Source: an uncultured Bacilli bacterium (GTDB taxonomy: Bacteria; Bacillota_I; Bacilli_A; RF39; UBA660). Taken from it: a stretch of DNA of 24,157 nt. This document shows positions 13,894 through 21,889 of the stretch, one piece after another; the first letter of the stretch is position 1; every line of letters starts with the position of its first letter. Below the pieces are notes generated by a model. The model was not told where the DNA came from, did not search any database, and saw only the letters and a program-made list of their open reading frames with translations. The DNA is taken from NCBI GenBank assembly GCA_910587725.1, contig CAJUNG010000028.1, positions 1 through 24,157 of the forward strand. The letters run 5' to 3'. The position numbers and the translations under genes were made by a program.

Positions 13894-16656
13894 ATGAAAA
13901 GAAAAATTTTATTCATCTTTATCTTTTTCGCAAGCATTTTTTTAGGAGGGATACTAGATGTATCAGCGAATACTTATACAGATAAATTCAATGATGTTGC
14001 AAGATGGATTCCTAATATTTATATTGCAAAAGAAAAAGATGGAGTAAAGCATTATCGTCAAATGACGATGGTCGAAAGAAAAAGTGATGGAAGTGCAGCT
14101 TATTGTATTGAACCTGCATTAACAGCAAATAGCGATGCCATCTTAAACGGTGTGGATGAAAATCAGTGGGTAGCAGCAAATTTAACCAAAGAGGAATGGA
14201 CCCGCTTAGAATTACTTGCCTATTATGGTTATGGATATCAAAATCATACAGATTTAAAGTGGTATGCCATTACCCAAATGATGATGTGGGAAGAAATTCC
14301 ACAAGGTTACGAGATTTATTTTACTGAAGGATTAAATGGAGAAAGAACCGATAAATATAAAAAAGAAATGGAGGAAATCGAAAGACTTATTCAAAATCAT
14401 GGAAAAACACCAAAATTTGAAGTGGACAAAGTTCGTATGCAAATCAATGAATCATTAACACTTAGCGATAGTAACTCTGTGCTTTCCTCTTTTAATCTAG
14501 GAACAAATCATTTGGTTGAAACAAAAAAAGAAGGTAACCAACTTGTTCTTACGGCAAAACAGACAGGAAAAACTTCTCTTTCTTTTACCAAGGAAGATAA
14601 AAACTTCGCTCATCCTGTCATCGTTTATGTCGATGATACTTTCCAAAATGTTTTAGTTCGAGGAGCTTATGCGCCAGTAAATGCTTTTCTAGAAATAGAA
14701 GTTATTGGAGGAAGTATTACCTTAGAAAAGAAAGACTTCGATACACTTTCTAATATTCCTTCAGGGAATGCCACATTAAAAGGAGCGATTTACGAAGTAT
14801 TTACCTCAGAAGATGTTCTTATGGGAAGTCTAACAACTGATGAAAAGGGATATGTGAAGGGAGATTTTTCACTTGGTTTAGGTGAATATTATTTAAAAGA
14901 GAAAGTAGCCCCTAGCGGGTATCAACTAGATAATAGAAAACACTATTTTACGATTACTACGGAGAATTTACATCCGACGATATCGGTAACGGACAAGGTC
15001 ATTCGAGGAAAAATTCAAATTCAAAAAGTAGATAGTGAAAATCTTTCGGCAACACCGCAAGGAAGTGCAAGTTTAAGTGGGGCAAAGTTTGGGATTTATG
15101 ATAGCAAAGAACAACTTGTCGATACTTTAATTACCAATTCGGAAGGGATAGCAACTTCTATTGAACTTCCTTTTGGCAAATACAAAATTAAGGAGTTAGA
15201 AAGTAGTACAGGATATCTTTTGAATACCGAAACTTTTTCTATCTCCATTCAAGAAAATTTAACCTATTCGGTCACTATCAAGGAAGAGGTAATCAAAAAT
15301 GAGTTTCAACTTTATAAATATTATGGAAATACTGCTGTAGGTGAAATGTTTCATGAGGAAAATGCAACTTTTGAGGTTATCGATGAACATGGACAAATAT
15401 TTACTACCCTAGTTACCGATACCAAGGGATTTGCTCGTGTAATTCTCCCTTTTGGCACCTATATAATTCGTCAGGTCCAGGGGTTAGAAGGATATCATTT
15501 AGCAGAGCCATTTACGATTGTGGTCAACGAAACCTCATCCTCTGTTCAAACAACTTATTTAAAGGATGAAGAAGTAAAAGCAAGATTAAAGCTCGTAAAG
15601 TTTGATGCTTACTCCCACGAAATCATCAAACTTGCGGGAATTAAATTCAAAATTAGAAACCGAGATACTCAGGAATTAATCTGTCAAACCACGGATAAAG
15701 TGATTTGCGAATTTGAAACAAATTCGGATGGCATTTTTCTTACTCCTTTACCGCTTTCTAAAGGAAACTATGAAATTATAGAAGTTCTTTCACCTGATGG
15801 GTATTTATTAAGAAAAGATCCTGTTTCATTTTCCATTCTCGATGTTCATTCCTTTATTAAGGATACAACATATGGACCATTAATCGAAATTCAATTTGAA
15901 AATATTCCAATCAGAGGAAAAGTAACGTTAGAAAAATATGGAGAGAAAATTGTATTTGCACAAGGAAAGTATTCTTATCAGAAAATTTTGCTTGACGGTG
16001 TTCGTTTTTCTCTTTATGCAGCACAAGATATTTACTCAGCTGATTTGAAACTGCAATATCGAAAAGATGAGTGGATTAAAACAGAAATAACAAAGAATGG
16101 ATATCTTTCTATTGATGAGTTATTTCTTGGAGAATATTATTTTATCGAAGAAAGTAGTGTTTTAAATCATGTTGTCGACAAAACGAAGCATTATTTTACA
16201 ATATCTGCTAAAGATTCTGAAACAGAAGTGATTTTAAAAACTCTTACTATCCAAAATCAGTTGCCGAAAAGGAAAGTAGAGATTATTAAACTAGATACAC
16301 TAACAAAAAAACCAATTCCTAACACTGAGTTAGAAGTTTACACCAAAGATAAAAAATTAATTTTTAGAGGAATGACCAATAATGAGGGAAAACTAATTTT
16401 AGAAGATTTATTTTTCGGTGAATTTTACATTGTAGAGACGACTCCAGCGGAAGGATATCTGCAACTAGAAGAAAATGTAGTCTTTGTCGTTGATGAACAT
16501 TCTGAAAGCACGCTAGTGGTTACTGTTTTCAACGAAAAGGAAGTAGAAGTGCCCAAAACAGGGACAGAAGTAATTCATAAACAAGCAAATTCTTACTTTT
16601 TCCTTTTGCGGCTCGGAATACTTACTTCCCTATTGACGATAAAAAAACAACAGTAA
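13894..16656 (+). CDS. Thioester-domain, Cna-B repeat adhesin with sortase signal
   Basis: This 920-residue cell-wall adhesin has a signal peptide (about 1-25, ending SAN). A thioester domain follows, with Cys71 in AAYCIEPA and Gln128 in YAITQMMMWE, the pair that forms an internal Cys-Gln thioester able to bind host amines covalently in known members. An Ig-like region (about 174-258) leads to six Cna-B/SpaA-type repeats starting near 274, 372, 471, 564, 675 and 793. Each repeat has a Lys near its first strand, and most have a Glu before the GY turn (E336, E434, E630, E752 or E753, E848). Repeat 3 has Gln527 at that place. The end is VPKTG (886-890), a hydrophobic segment and KKQQ, an LPxTG-like sortase signal. 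AGGAGGG lies seven bases before the ATG. No sortase gene is in the window. Expected to be wall-anchored and host- or matrix-binding. Confidence 0.93.
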   Translation: MKRKILFIFIFFASIFLGGILDVSANTYTDKFNDVARWIPNIYIAKEKDGVKHYRQMTMVERKSDGSAAYCIEPALTANSDAILNGVDENQWVAANLTKEEWTRLELLAYYGYGYQNHTDLKWYAITQMMMWEEIPQGYEIYFTEGLNGERTDKYKKEMEEIERLIQNHGKTPKFEVDKVRMQINESLTLSDSNSVLSSFNLGTNHLVETKKEGNQLVLTAKQTGKTSLSFTKEDKNFAHPVIVYVDDTFQNVLVRGAYAPVNAFLEIEVIGGSITLEKKDFDTLSNIPSGNATLKGAIYEVFTSEDVLMGSLTTDEKGYVKGDFSLGLGEYYLKEKVAPSGYQLDNRKHYFTITTENLHPTISVTDKVIRGKIQIQKVDSENLSATPQGSASLSGAKFGIYDSKEQLVDTLITNSEGIATSIELPFGKYKIKELESSTGYLLNTETFSISIQENLTYSVTIKEEVIKNEFQLYKYYGNTAVGEMFHEENATFEVIDEHGQIFTTLVTDTKGFARVILPFGTYIIRQVQGLEGYHLAEPFTIVVNETSSSVQTTYLKDEEVKARLKLVKFDAYSHEIIKLAGIKFKIRNRDTQELICQTTDKVICEFETNSDGIFLTPLPLSKGNYEIIEVLSPDGYLLRKDPVSFSILDVHSFIKDTTYGPLIEIQFENIPIRGKVTLEKYGEKIVFAQGKYSYQKILLDGVRFSLYAAQDIYSADLKLQYRKDEWIKTEITKNGYLSIDELFLGEYYFIEESSVLNHVVDKTKHYFTISAKDSETEVILKTLTIQNQLPKRKVEIIKLDTLTKKPIPNTELEVYTKDKKLIFRGMTNNEGKLILEDLFFGEFYIVETTPAEGYLQLEENVVFVVDEHSESTLVVTVFNEKEVEVPKTGTEVIHKQANSYFFLLRLGILTSLLTIKKQQ

Positions 16657-16775
16657 AATCGCGAATCGAAATTTTAGAAGTATTGCTCTACTCTATTTTC
16701 TAATCTATTCATTTTTCTTCGATAGTGGAGAACTTTGTTATTTTTTTCATATACTAGACTAGGAGTGTGATTTTT

Positions 16776-17702
16776 TTGAATAAAATAGACCGTGAATTTT
16801 ACTCGCTAGCAGACAAAATTCAGTCATCGACAGAAAAGGAAATATATTACCAAATACGAAAAAATTTTGACCTAATTCCAGAAGCGACGAAAACGAGTTG
16901 TATGAATTTTTTTAATCAATTTGGTTATTGGGGACTTTTGAATCCTAAAGAAAACAATTATGAAGAAATTGAATTAAAAGAAGAAGCATTATATCATCAT
17001 ATGGAAGACTTCATTTGGGTTTATGAACATTTAGCAGATTATCGTTCTAAATCTTTATTATTTGCTATTTTGAATAACTGGTATTCCTATGATTTTTTGC
17101 AAACGACAAAAACAAAAGAATATTTATTTGATGATTATTTTGATTTAGATCTTGTCAAGTGCGATAAAAATGAAGTCATCGTTGACCTTGGTGCTTATAC
17201 TGGGGATACGGTTCTATCTTATATCCAAAACTATGGAGAGGATTTTTATCAAAAAATTTATTGTTATGAGATTACCCCTGAGTCATTTGACATTTTAAAG
17301 CAAAACTTGAAAGATTTTTCTAATATCGAGTTTCGCTTTAAAGGGGTGGGAAGCCATGAAGGAAAAATGAGACTAGAAGAAAAAGAAGCATCGTCTTCTG
17401 CTAATTCTTTAACTGAAGACAGTATGGGAAATGTGGAAGTCGTTACTCTTGACGGAGACATCAAAGAAAAAATCACTTTAATCAAAGCAGACATCGAAGG
17501 ATATGAGCAACAAGCAATTTTAGGGGCAAAAAATCATATTATTAATGACCACCCTAAACTTTTGATATCCGTTTATCACAATAATGAAGACTTATGGAAG
17601 ATTCCCAAAATGATTCATGAGATGGATTCTAGTTATCAATTTTATTTGCGTTATCACAGTTCCCCAATTTATCCAACAGAAATTACCTTAATTGCACTTT
17701 AA
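16776..17702 (+). CDS. FkbM-family SAM-dependent methyltransferase
   Basis: The C-terminal two thirds carry the FkbM-type methyltransferase signature: VIVDLGAYTGDTVLSY (SAM motif I), YCYEITPESFDIL (acidic end of strand 2), a GVGSHEG turn and the family-typical IKADIEGYEQQAILGA. The first ~110 residues form an acidic, aromatic-rich N-terminal region seen in many members that act in glycan or natural-product biosynthesis. The substrate cannot be told. The start is uncertain: AGGAG (16761-16765) is only one base from a GTG at 16767 but ten bases from the in-frame TTG at 16776, which I chose (308 residues). The gene lies 119 bases after the adhesin; whether they are co-transcribed is open since no strong terminator is seen between them. 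Confidence 0.83.
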   Translation: MNKIDREFYSLADKIQSSTEKEIYYQIRKNFDLIPEATKTSCMNFFNQFGYWGLLNPKENNYEEIELKEEALYHHMEDFIWVYEHLADYRSKSLLFAILNNWYSYDFLQTTKTKEYLFDDYFDLDLVKCDKNEVIVDLGAYTGDTVLSYIQNYGEDFYQKIYCYEITPESFDILKQNLKDFSNIEFRFKGVGSHEGKMRLEEKEASSSANSLTEDSMGNVEVVTLDGDIKEKITLIKADIEGYEQQAILGAKNHIINDHPKLLISVYHNNEDLWKIPKMIHEMDSSYQFYLRYHSSPIYPTEITLIAL

Positions 17703-17746
17703 GCAAGATGGCCATTTTCTAATTCTTCCAAAAACAAATTTTTTTG

Positions 17747-17775
17747 TTGAAACTATTCTTAAAACTAGATATAAT
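17747..17775 (+). promoter_or_regulatory. Strong promoter of the PH-domain-like gene
   Basis: TTGAAA (17747-17752), a 17-base spacer and a perfect TATAAT (17770-17775) form a near-consensus promoter. The leader would be only about 18 bases, containing GGGGAG at 17785-17790. This promoter sits inside an upstream in-frame extension and so decides the start at 17800. Confidence 0.82.
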
Positions 17776-17799
17776 GGAATTAGTGGGGAGATTAGTAGT

Positions 17800-18237
17800 A
17801 TGAGTAGTATTGGACAAAGCAAAATCAAAAAGAAATTCAATTTCTGTAAGGTCTTAAAAAAGACAGAGTTACCTGCATACATTCGGCAATATATTAAACA
17901 AGAAGAAATTTTGACGATTTATCGAACTCAACGAGATCATGGTGTATTTACCGACAAAAAAATTGTACTTTTCGACAATGAAGGAATTTCGAAAACAATA
18001 TATACAATTCCTTATCACTCGATTTCTAGCCTTTGGATAGAATTTAATAAAGATAGTGCAAAATTAAATCTATATTTAGATTCTGGTGTTCCACTCTGCC
18101 TACGGTTTTGTGAAATGAGTGCAAATGACAAACTTCGTCTTCGAATTTTATACACCTGCTTAGATAAGTTAGTTAATGGGCAAGAACCAATTGTGGAAGA
18201 CATGGAAATGTTAATCAAAAATAGCGTGAAATTATAA
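17800..18237 (+). CDS. Small bacterial PH-domain-like protein
   Basis: This 145-residue soluble protein fits the bacterial pleckstrin-homology fold seen in YokE/YvbH-like proteins: repeated short strands such as EEILTIYRTQRD, GVFTDKKIVLFDNEGI and TIPYHSISSLWIEFNKD, then a strand pair and a final helix (DKLRLRILYTCLDKLV). The GVFTDKKIV...YHSISS pattern is typical of that group; its ligand is not generally known. The start is the ATG at 17800, nine bases after GGGGAG and after the promoter; a longer in-frame version from 17692 would overlap the methyltransferase gene and contain the promoter, so it is rejected. The gene has its own promoter and terminator and appears to be a single-gene unit. 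Confidence 0.78.
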   Translation: MSSIGQSKIKKKFNFCKVLKKTELPAYIRQYIKQEEILTIYRTQRDHGVFTDKKIVLFDNEGISKTIYTIPYHSISSLWIEFNKDSAKLNLYLDSGVPLCLRFCEMSANDKLRLRILYTCLDKLVNGQEPIVEDMEMLIKNSVKL

Positions 18238-18242
18238 AATTT

Positions 18243-18284
18243 AAAAACTATCACGAGAGTATTTGCTTTCGGATAGTTTTTTTT
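18243..18284 (+). terminator. Terminator after the PH-domain-like gene, possibly bidirectional
   Basis: AAAAACTATC pairs with GATAGTTTTT, and inside it CGAGAG pairs with CTTTCG around a TATTTG loop, followed by a T run to 18284. On the other strand the stem is followed by five T residues, so it may also stop the ABC operon that arrives from the right. Confidence 0.85.
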
Positions 18285-18326
18285 GAGACAATATTTCTTT
18301 AGATAATACTTAGTATTTTAATCTAT

Positions 18327-19007
18327 TTAGTAATCTTTTCTTTGCACAATTTTTAAAGAAATTTTGTAGGAAACTAGATATAGAAGGAGCAAAATGCCAA
18401 TGATGAGAAATAATAGATAATTTTCCAAAGAATGAAACAATTCTTCTACCATTTTAAAGTTCGTTAAAATTCCTAATTTTTTTATTCCAAAGATAAAGCC
18501 AGATACTAAGGCGATAATTACCATCGCAACGATAAACATTTGTACCTTTCCTCTTTCTGCTCCCCATTTATAAATACTAGGAATTTGAATGATTTGAATC
18601 AAAGATGCTCCAAACATTCCTCCAATCCCATAAACAAATAAATCTTCTAAATGAATATCGATGATTTGATTGGGGTTCACAATATTCATGATTGATACTA
18701 CAATAGAAGTTAAAGCAATACTCACTATTGCCCCTAGTGCGACAAAAAGAATCGACAAAACATATTTTGATTGAACTATCTCTTTTCTCGTTACGGGAAG
18801 AGATAAAATGTATTTATCTGACTTTGCTATTTCGTCATAACTAAATGTAGAAAGTACAATTGTTCCCATCATTGTCGTAATAATAATTGGTGCGAAAGAA
18901 ATATCCCCCGTTCCAAAAACTATGGCAATAACTACAAATAGCATGACGACTAAACTTTTTTTGTAACTTACCAAATTCAGTAAATCCTTCTTGATTAATC
19001 CCTTCAT
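18327..19007 (-). CDS. ABC-2 type transporter permease
   Basis: This 226-residue membrane protein has about six hydrophobic helices and the ABC-2 permease pattern: a basic N-terminal MKGLIKKDLLNL, then SYDEIAKSDKYILSLPVTRKEIVQSKY between the second and third helices, a region shared by permeases of bacitracin/lantibiotic-type and Ytr-type exporters. It starts inside the end of the ATPase gene (ATGA, four-base overlap) with AAGGAG seven bases upstream. With the ATPase it should form an exporter; the substrate is unknown, with antimicrobial peptide or cell-envelope stress relief being a guess from operon type. It is the last gene of a three-gene operon. Confidence 0.9.
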   Translation of the reverse strand: MKGLIKKDLLNLVSYKKSLVVMLFVVIAIVFGTGDISFAPIIITTMMGTIVLSTFSYDEIAKSDKYILSLPVTRKEIVQSKYVLSILFVALGAIVSIALTSIVVSIMNIVNPNQIIDIHLEDLFVYGIGGMFGASLIQIIQIPSIYKWGAERGKVQMFIVAMVIIALVSGFIFGIKKLGILTNFKMVEELFHSLENYLLFLIIGILLLLYLVSYKISLKIVQRKDY

Positions 19008-19864
19008 TTTTGTTCTCCTTTCACATAAAACAACATAATTTCTTCAATTGTTGGTTTATCTATGGCAATATTCTTGTATTTTCTTACTAATTTTTCTCTA
19101 TCTTTTACTAATATTTCATACTGATATTTTTCTTTTTTATACGCAACGAAATCCTCATTTTTCAATTTTTGAAACTCTTCTTCCCTACATTTAATGATGC
19201 CATAATTTTCTAATAATTCCTCTGTTGGTAATTGAAACATTACTTTTCCTTCATGAATAAAGACGATATAATCTGCAATATGTTCTAAATCACTCGTAAT
19301 ATGAGAAGAGATTAAAATAGAACGATGTTCATCTTCTAAAATAAAGTTTCGAAATAATTCTAAAATTTCGTTTCTAGCAATGGGGTCTAAACCACTTGTT
19401 GCTTCGTCTAATAATAAGAGCTGTGGATGTTGAGCAAGTACGGAAGCAATTTTTAATTTCATTTTCATTCCACTTGAAAATTCTTTAATCAACTGATTTT
19501 TGGGGAGATGGAACTGTTTTAGATAAGCATAATATTGTTCCTCTTGAAAATTCTTATAAAATGTTTTTAAAATTTTGGCTACTCCACTAGCATTTAAGTA
19601 TTCAGACAAAAAGCTATCATCTAAAACAACACCAATATTTTCTTTTAACCGACTTTCTTGTTGCTTAATATTTTTTCCTAAAATGGAAATCTCTCCACTC
19701 GCCTCAATTATATTTAATATTGCTTTTAGTGTCGTCGTTTTTCCTGCCCCATTCTCTCCAATTAATCCGACGATTGCCCCCTCAGGAACTTGAAAACTAA
19801 CGTGTTCTAGAGAGAAATCTGGATAAACCTTAGAAACATCTTTCAATTCAATATTATTTTTCAT
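19004..19864 (-). CDS. ABC transporter ATP-binding protein
   Basis: This is a 286-residue ATPase with Walker A GENGAGKTT (about 36-44), the signature FSSGMKMKLK (about 129-138), Walker B LLLLDEATSGLDP (about 149-161) and the switch histidine in SSHITSDLEHIADY. The C-terminal ~70 residues are an extra domain seen in drug and peptide exporters of the BcrA/Ytr type. The start codon directly abuts the stop of the GntR gene, with GAGGAGG eight bases upstream inside that gene. It overlaps the permease gene by four bases, so production of the two subunits is translationally coupled. Confidence 0.94.
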   Translation of the reverse strand: MKNNIELKDVSKVYPDFSLEHVSFQVPEGAIVGLIGENGAGKTTTLKAILNIIEASGEISILGKNIKQQESRLKENIGVVLDDSFLSEYLNASGVAKILKTFYKNFQEEQYYAYLKQFHLPKNQLIKEFSSGMKMKLKIASVLAQHPQLLLLDEATSGLDPIARNEILELFRNFILEDEHRSILISSHITSDLEHIADYIVFIHEGKVMFQLPTEELLENYGIIKCREEEFQKLKNEDFVAYKKEKYQYEILVKDREKLVRKYKNIAIDKPTIEEIMLFYVKGEQK

Positions 19865-20242
19865 TTACTCTTCCTCCTCAAAGATAATTTGATATAGTAT
19901 TTTTATTTCTTCATTTGTAATGTTCGCCACTTTGGAAATGCGGTAAATTTGTTCTAACATATGTTGAATCTCTTTTAATTTTTCTTCTTTAATTAATTCT
20001 AGATTTTTCGGAGTAACTATACTTCCTTTTCCTTGAATAGTTTTGATGAATCCTTCCTTTTCTAATTCATCGTACGCCCTTTTTACTGTCAAAAAACTGA
20101 TTTTCAAATCATTAGCAAGCACCCGAACTGATGGTAACTTTTCTCCTTCTTTTAACTCATTGTTAAAAATTGCTTGCTTTATCTCATCAACAATTTGCTT
20201 GAAAATCGGAATATCACTACAATTACTAATAACAATTTGCAA
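19865..20242 (-). CDS. GntR-family (YtrA-type) repressor of the ABC operon
   Basis: This 125-residue protein consists of a GntR winged-helix DNA-binding domain (PIFKQIVDEIKQAI...GEKLPSVRVLA...TVKRAYDELEKEGFI...GKGSIV, about 12-78) and a short C-terminal helix pair for dimerisation, the compact layout of the YtrA subfamily, which lacks a large ligand domain. The start is TTG at 20242, five bases after AGAGGTG; no ATG fits. It is the first gene of an operon with an ABC exporter, and a 19-bp dyad lies between -35 and -10 of the promoter, so autorepression of the operon is likely. The inducer is unknown. Confidence 0.92.
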   Translation of the reverse strand: MQIVISNCSDIPIFKQIVDEIKQAIFNNELKEGEKLPSVRVLANDLKISFLTVKRAYDELEKEGFIKTIQGKGSIVTPKNLELIKEEKLKEIQHMLEQIYRISKVANITNEEIKILYQIIFEEEE

Positions 20243-20266
20243 AATTTCACCTCTTCTGTTATATTT

Positions 20267-20295
20267 ATGTTATAACAGTTATAACAATTTGTCAA
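20267..20295 (-). promoter_or_regulatory. Promoter of the GntR-ABC operon
   Basis: On the minus strand a perfect TTGACA (20295-20290), a 17-base spacer and TAACAT (20272-20267). It is placed 25 bases upstream of the TTG start at 20242. Confidence 0.85.
20268..20286. promoter_or_regulatory. GntR operator: 19-bp dyad TGTTATAAC-N-GTTATAACA
   Basis: The arms TGTTATAAC and GTTATAACA are perfect inverted repeats around one base. Each arm also contains the self-complementary GTTATAAC. It fills the spacer and touches the -10, the expected place for repression by the GntR protein encoded just downstream. Binding by this protein is inferred. Confidence 0.72.
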
Positions 20296-20296
20296 T

Positions 20297-20334
20297 AAAA
20301 AAAGATGGAATTTACAAAAATAATTCGTATCATC
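20297..20334 (-). terminator. Probable terminator after the LysR gene
   Basis: On the minus strand GATG and GAATT pair with AATTC and CATC around a nine-base loop, with a four-base bulge on one side, followed by seven T residues. The LysR TGA stop at 20332-20330 lies in the bulged region. The imperfect stem lowers confidence. Confidence 0.55.
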
Positions 20335-21244
20335 CTTCTTTATTTTTTTCATTTTTCTCACCAATCATCATTTCAATCAACTTTTTGGTACTGAACTGGG
20401 GAAGATGTTTCGTTGAGGTGGCAATGCCAATATATCTTGTTGGCAATTTCTCTTTTAATTTGATTTCATATAATCGTTCATTTTTTAGGTCCTCTTCTAC
20501 ATAATCCTTGGTGGCAAAACCAATTCCAAGTCCTATTTTTGCAAATTCTACGACTAAAGAATAGCTTGCAATCTCGATATGTGGATTTAGAATTACTTGA
20601 TTTTCCTGAGCAAAATGGTCTAAAAACTCTCTAGCACTAGAACCTTTCATTTGTAAAATTAGAGGAAATTTATTCAGTTCACGAAGAGATATTTCAGAAT
20701 TAATTAAACTTTTAAACGATTGATTTGCAACAAAGCAATTCGTTATTTTTTTACACTTGATTATATGAATGTCATTTCCATAATTTTTATCATTTAAATT
20801 TAAAATTACGATATCGATTAATCCATTTCTTAGTTTAAAAAGTAGTTCAGAAGGCGTATTGGTTATGAGTTGAATTCCTATTTTGGGATAGCACTGGTGA
20901 AATTCTTCCAAAAAAGGAAGCAAAAATTGTTTGGTTAACGTAGTACTGATACCAATTTTGATACATCCTGTTTCTAAATGAATCAATTCGGTAAATTTGT
21001 TTTCTGCATTTTGGATATATTCCATTGCTTGCTCAATATAGCGATAAAACTCCTTTCCCTCCTCTGTCAACACAACTCCCCTTTTCGTTCTTACAAAAAG
21101 TTGTCCTCCAAGTTGGTCTTCAAGATTTTTAATTGATTTGCTAATTGCTGGTTGGGAAATGTTCAACTCTTTCGACGCCTTGGTAATATTTCCTTTACTT
21201 GCAACGGTATAAAACACTCGGTAAAGTTCAAAATTTATATTCAT
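20330..21244 (-). CDS. LysR-family transcriptional regulator
   Basis: This 304-residue regulator has the LysR winged helix at its N-terminus (ELYRVFYTVASKGNITKASKELNISQPAISKSIKNLEDQLG, about 5-45, then LFVRTKRGVVLTEEG) and a two-lobed periplasmic-binding-like sensor domain (about 90-295: IKIGISTTLTKQFLLPFLEEF, ELLFKLRNGLIDIVILN, GLGIGFATKDYV). I place the start at 21244, five bases after GGAGG; the ATG immediately before it is too close to that site. It is divergent from the coaE operon and a T-N11-A dyad sits in the shared interval, which suggests autoregulation and possibly control of the neighbour. The effector is unknown. Confidence 0.93.
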   Translation of the reverse strand: MNINFELYRVFYTVASKGNITKASKELNISQPAISKSIKNLEDQLGGQLFVRTKRGVVLTEEGKEFYRYIEQAMEYIQNAENKFTELIHLETGCIKIGISTTLTKQFLLPFLEEFHQCYPKIGIQLITNTPSELLFKLRNGLIDIVILNLNDKNYGNDIHIIKCKKITNCFVANQSFKSLINSEISLRELNKFPLILQMKGSSAREFLDHFAQENQVILNPHIEIASYSLVVEFAKIGLGIGFATKDYVEEDLKNERLYEIKLKEKLPTRYIGIATSTKHLPQFSTKKLIEMMIGEKNEKNKEG

Positions 21245-21255
21245 CATAACCTCCA

Positions 21256-21272
21256 GTTATCATAATGATAAC
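21256..21272. promoter_or_regulatory. LysR-type box: perfect 17-bp dyad
   Basis: GTTATCAT-A-ATGATAAC is a perfect inverted repeat that contains the T-N11-A pattern of LysR binding sites. It lies 12 bases upstream of the LysR start and downstream of its -10, a place suited to autorepression. Confidence 0.6.
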
Positions 21273-21286
21273 AAATATGTATTTTA

Positions 21287-21315
21287 ATTATAACACTTTC
21301 TTGTTTATACTACAA
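21287..21315 (-). promoter_or_regulatory. Promoter of the LysR gene
   Basis: On the minus strand TTGTAG (21315-21310), a 17-base spacer and a perfect TATAAT (21292-21287). It overlaps the -10 candidate of the divergent coaE promoter (TATACT, 21306-21311, plus strand, with a poor -35), so the two transcripts may compete. Confidence 0.65.
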
Positions 21316-21334
21316 GTGACAGGAGGGAAAATAT

Positions 21335-21889
21335 ATGATTATTGGAATTTGTGGTAAATCGGGAAGCGGAAAAACCACTTTAGCAAAAGCACTATCAAAA
21401 GAATTAGTGCAAGCACAACATCTCGAAATAGATAAGGTAGGACATCTAGCATTAGGTAACGCAGAAGTAAAAAAAGAGCTCATTCGATATTATGGAAATG
21501 AAATCTTATGGCAAAATCAAATTAATCGAAAGAAACTTGGTGAAATTGTCTTTCAATCTCGATTAGAAATGAAGCGGCTAACGGAAATCACATGGGAGTA
21601 TATGCAAAAAGAAATCGACGAATTTTTAGCGCATCACCAAGGAGAACCTATCGTATTTGATTGGTTGCTTCTTCCGATTACAAAATATTTTGCGATGTGC
21701 GATATGAAAGTTTTATTGGATATCCCTTATGAAATTAGAAAAAATCGGGCAATGATTAGGGACCAAATTTCAGAGAAGGATTTCGAATTAAGAGAGAAAG
21801 CAAGTATCTCTTTAGAGAAAAAAGATTTCGACTATGTGATTACAAAGAATGATGAAAATGATGCAAAAAGGTTGGTGAAATTATTATGA
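21335..21889 (+). CDS. coaE: Dephospho-CoA kinase
   Basis: This 184-residue P-loop kinase has GICGKSGSGKTT at its N-terminus (Walker A, about 4-15), a short LEIDKVGH segment in place of the canonical DADxxxH, and an RDQISEKDFELREKA lid followed by FDYVITKNDE near the end, matching CoaE (ATP plus dephospho-CoA to CoA). The canonical D-x-P-L-L-F-E segment is FDWLLLPITKYF here, so the sequence is divergent. The four-base overlap with coaD, whose enzyme makes its substrate, strongly supports the assignment. AGGAGGG lies seven bases before the ATG. It acts in the cytoplasm as the final step of CoA synthesis. Confidence 0.86.
   Translation: MIIGICGKSGSGKTTLAKALSKELVQAQHLEIDKVGHLALGNAEVKKELIRYYGNEILWQNQINRKKLGEIVFQSRLEMKRLTEITWEYMQKEIDEFLAHHQGEPIVFDWLLLPITKYFAMCDMKVLLDIPYEIRKNRAMIRDQISEKDFELREKASISLEKKDFDYVITKNDENDAKRLVKLL

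Noticed and set aside
17692..17799. 36-codon extension of the PH-domain-like protein overlapping the methyltransferase gene
   Set aside because: A near-perfect promoter lies at 17747-17775 and GGGGAG precedes the ATG at 17800.
17688..17882. Minus-strand ORF of 64 codons with hydrophobic stretch
   Set aside because: Antisense over a promoter and two coding regions; no ribosome binding site.
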